This document shows positions 5,718 to 5,787 of a DNA stretch of 5,787 bases, piece after piece. Source of the DNA: Shewanella sp. (GTDB lineage Bacteria > Pseudomonadota > Gammaproteobacteria > Enterobacterales > Shewanellaceae); NCBI GenBank assembly GCA_004195335.1, contig SDWK01000743.1, positions 1 through 5,787 of the forward strand, given 5' to 3'. The notes under the pieces are model-generated. The model had not been told where the DNA came from. It did no database searches and saw nothing but the letters and a program-made list of their open reading frames with translations. Positions within the stretch are counted from its first letter, which is position 1. Every line of letters begins with the position of its first letter. The position numbers and the translations under genes are program-made.

Positions 5718-5787
5718 CTATTCTTTCCCGATACGATATTGGGGCAAACCGGTACCCGCAGGAACCAACCTTCCCATGATTACATTT
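5718..5787 (-). CDS. rpoC: RNA polymerase beta' subunit, C-terminal 22 residues (runs in from outside)
   Basis: The frame enters at the right edge and ends at TAG (5720-5718). The visible residues read NVIMGRLVPAGTG followed by LPQYRIGKE. NVI-x-G-R-L-x-P-A-G-T-G is the conserved tail of bacterial beta' just before its variable end (compare KENVIIGRLIPAGTG followed by the YRYR type). Only the extreme C-terminus is present, so catalytic regions cannot be examined. The position upstream of rpsL is the common rpoBC-str arrangement. The 145-base gap that follows contains a possible weak terminator and a new promoter. Confidence 0.93.
   Translation of the reverse strand, partial: NVIMGRLVPAGTGLPQYRIGKE

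Noticed and set aside
1..5787. Mobile elements, CRISPR arrays, defence genes or other accessory systems
   Set aside because: The coding frames fill the window with conserved translation genes in standard order. No direct-repeat arrays, transposase frames or terminal repeats were seen.

Overview
This is an ordinary housekeeping stretch from a bacterial chromosome: the streptomycin (str) ribosomal-protein cluster running directly into the start of the S10 cluster. All genes lie on the minus strand. In transcription order (right to left in the coordinates) they are the last codons of rpoC, then rpsL (S12), rpsG (S7), fusA (EF-G), tuf (EF-Tu), rpsJ (S10), rplC (L3) and the first 30 codons of rplD (L4). 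No mobile element, CRISPR array, tRNA or rRNA gene was seen, and no gene is of unknown family.

The organism is probably a member of the Desulfobacterota (the former Deltaproteobacteria, sulfate-reducer type), with moderate base composition. The basis is recalled similarity, not a search. EF-Tu has the [13 protein letters not shown] stretch and the [15 protein letters not shown] context, and S10 has [20 protein letters not shown]. The gene order rpoC-rpsL-rpsG-fusA-tuf-rpsJ-rplC-rplD is widespread in bacteria and does not decide the phylum.

Region by region: 5718-5787 is the rpoC tail. The 145-base gap at 5573-5717 is the most structured non-coding stretch. It holds a TTGACA-type promoter whose -35 box sits inside a 13-bp palindrome, and a 9-bp inverted repeat with a T run brackets that promoter. 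rpsL and rpsG follow with a 37-base spacer. The 152-base gap between rpsG and fusA holds a second TTGACA-type promoter overlapped by an 8-bp inverted repeat. It may allow fusA, tuf and the S10 genes to be transcribed separately from rpsL and rpsG. fusA starts with GTG. tuf follows after 86 AT-rich bases in which no convincing promoter was found. rpsJ starts only 14 bases after tuf, so the two clusters are physically joined. Small hairpins lie before rplC and before the rplD ribosome binding site.

The genes work together in translation. S12 and S7 belong to the 30S subunit, S10 to the 30S subunit and to antitermination complexes as NusE, and L3 and L4 to the 50S subunit. EF-Tu delivers aminoacyl-tRNA and EF-G drives translocation. 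The protein most worth a second look is EF-G: its G domain is orthodox, but the decoding-centre loop and nearby parts of domains IV and V depart from the usual EF-G consensus. No new biological system is evident. The interest lies in the control elements of the gaps and in this EF-G variant.
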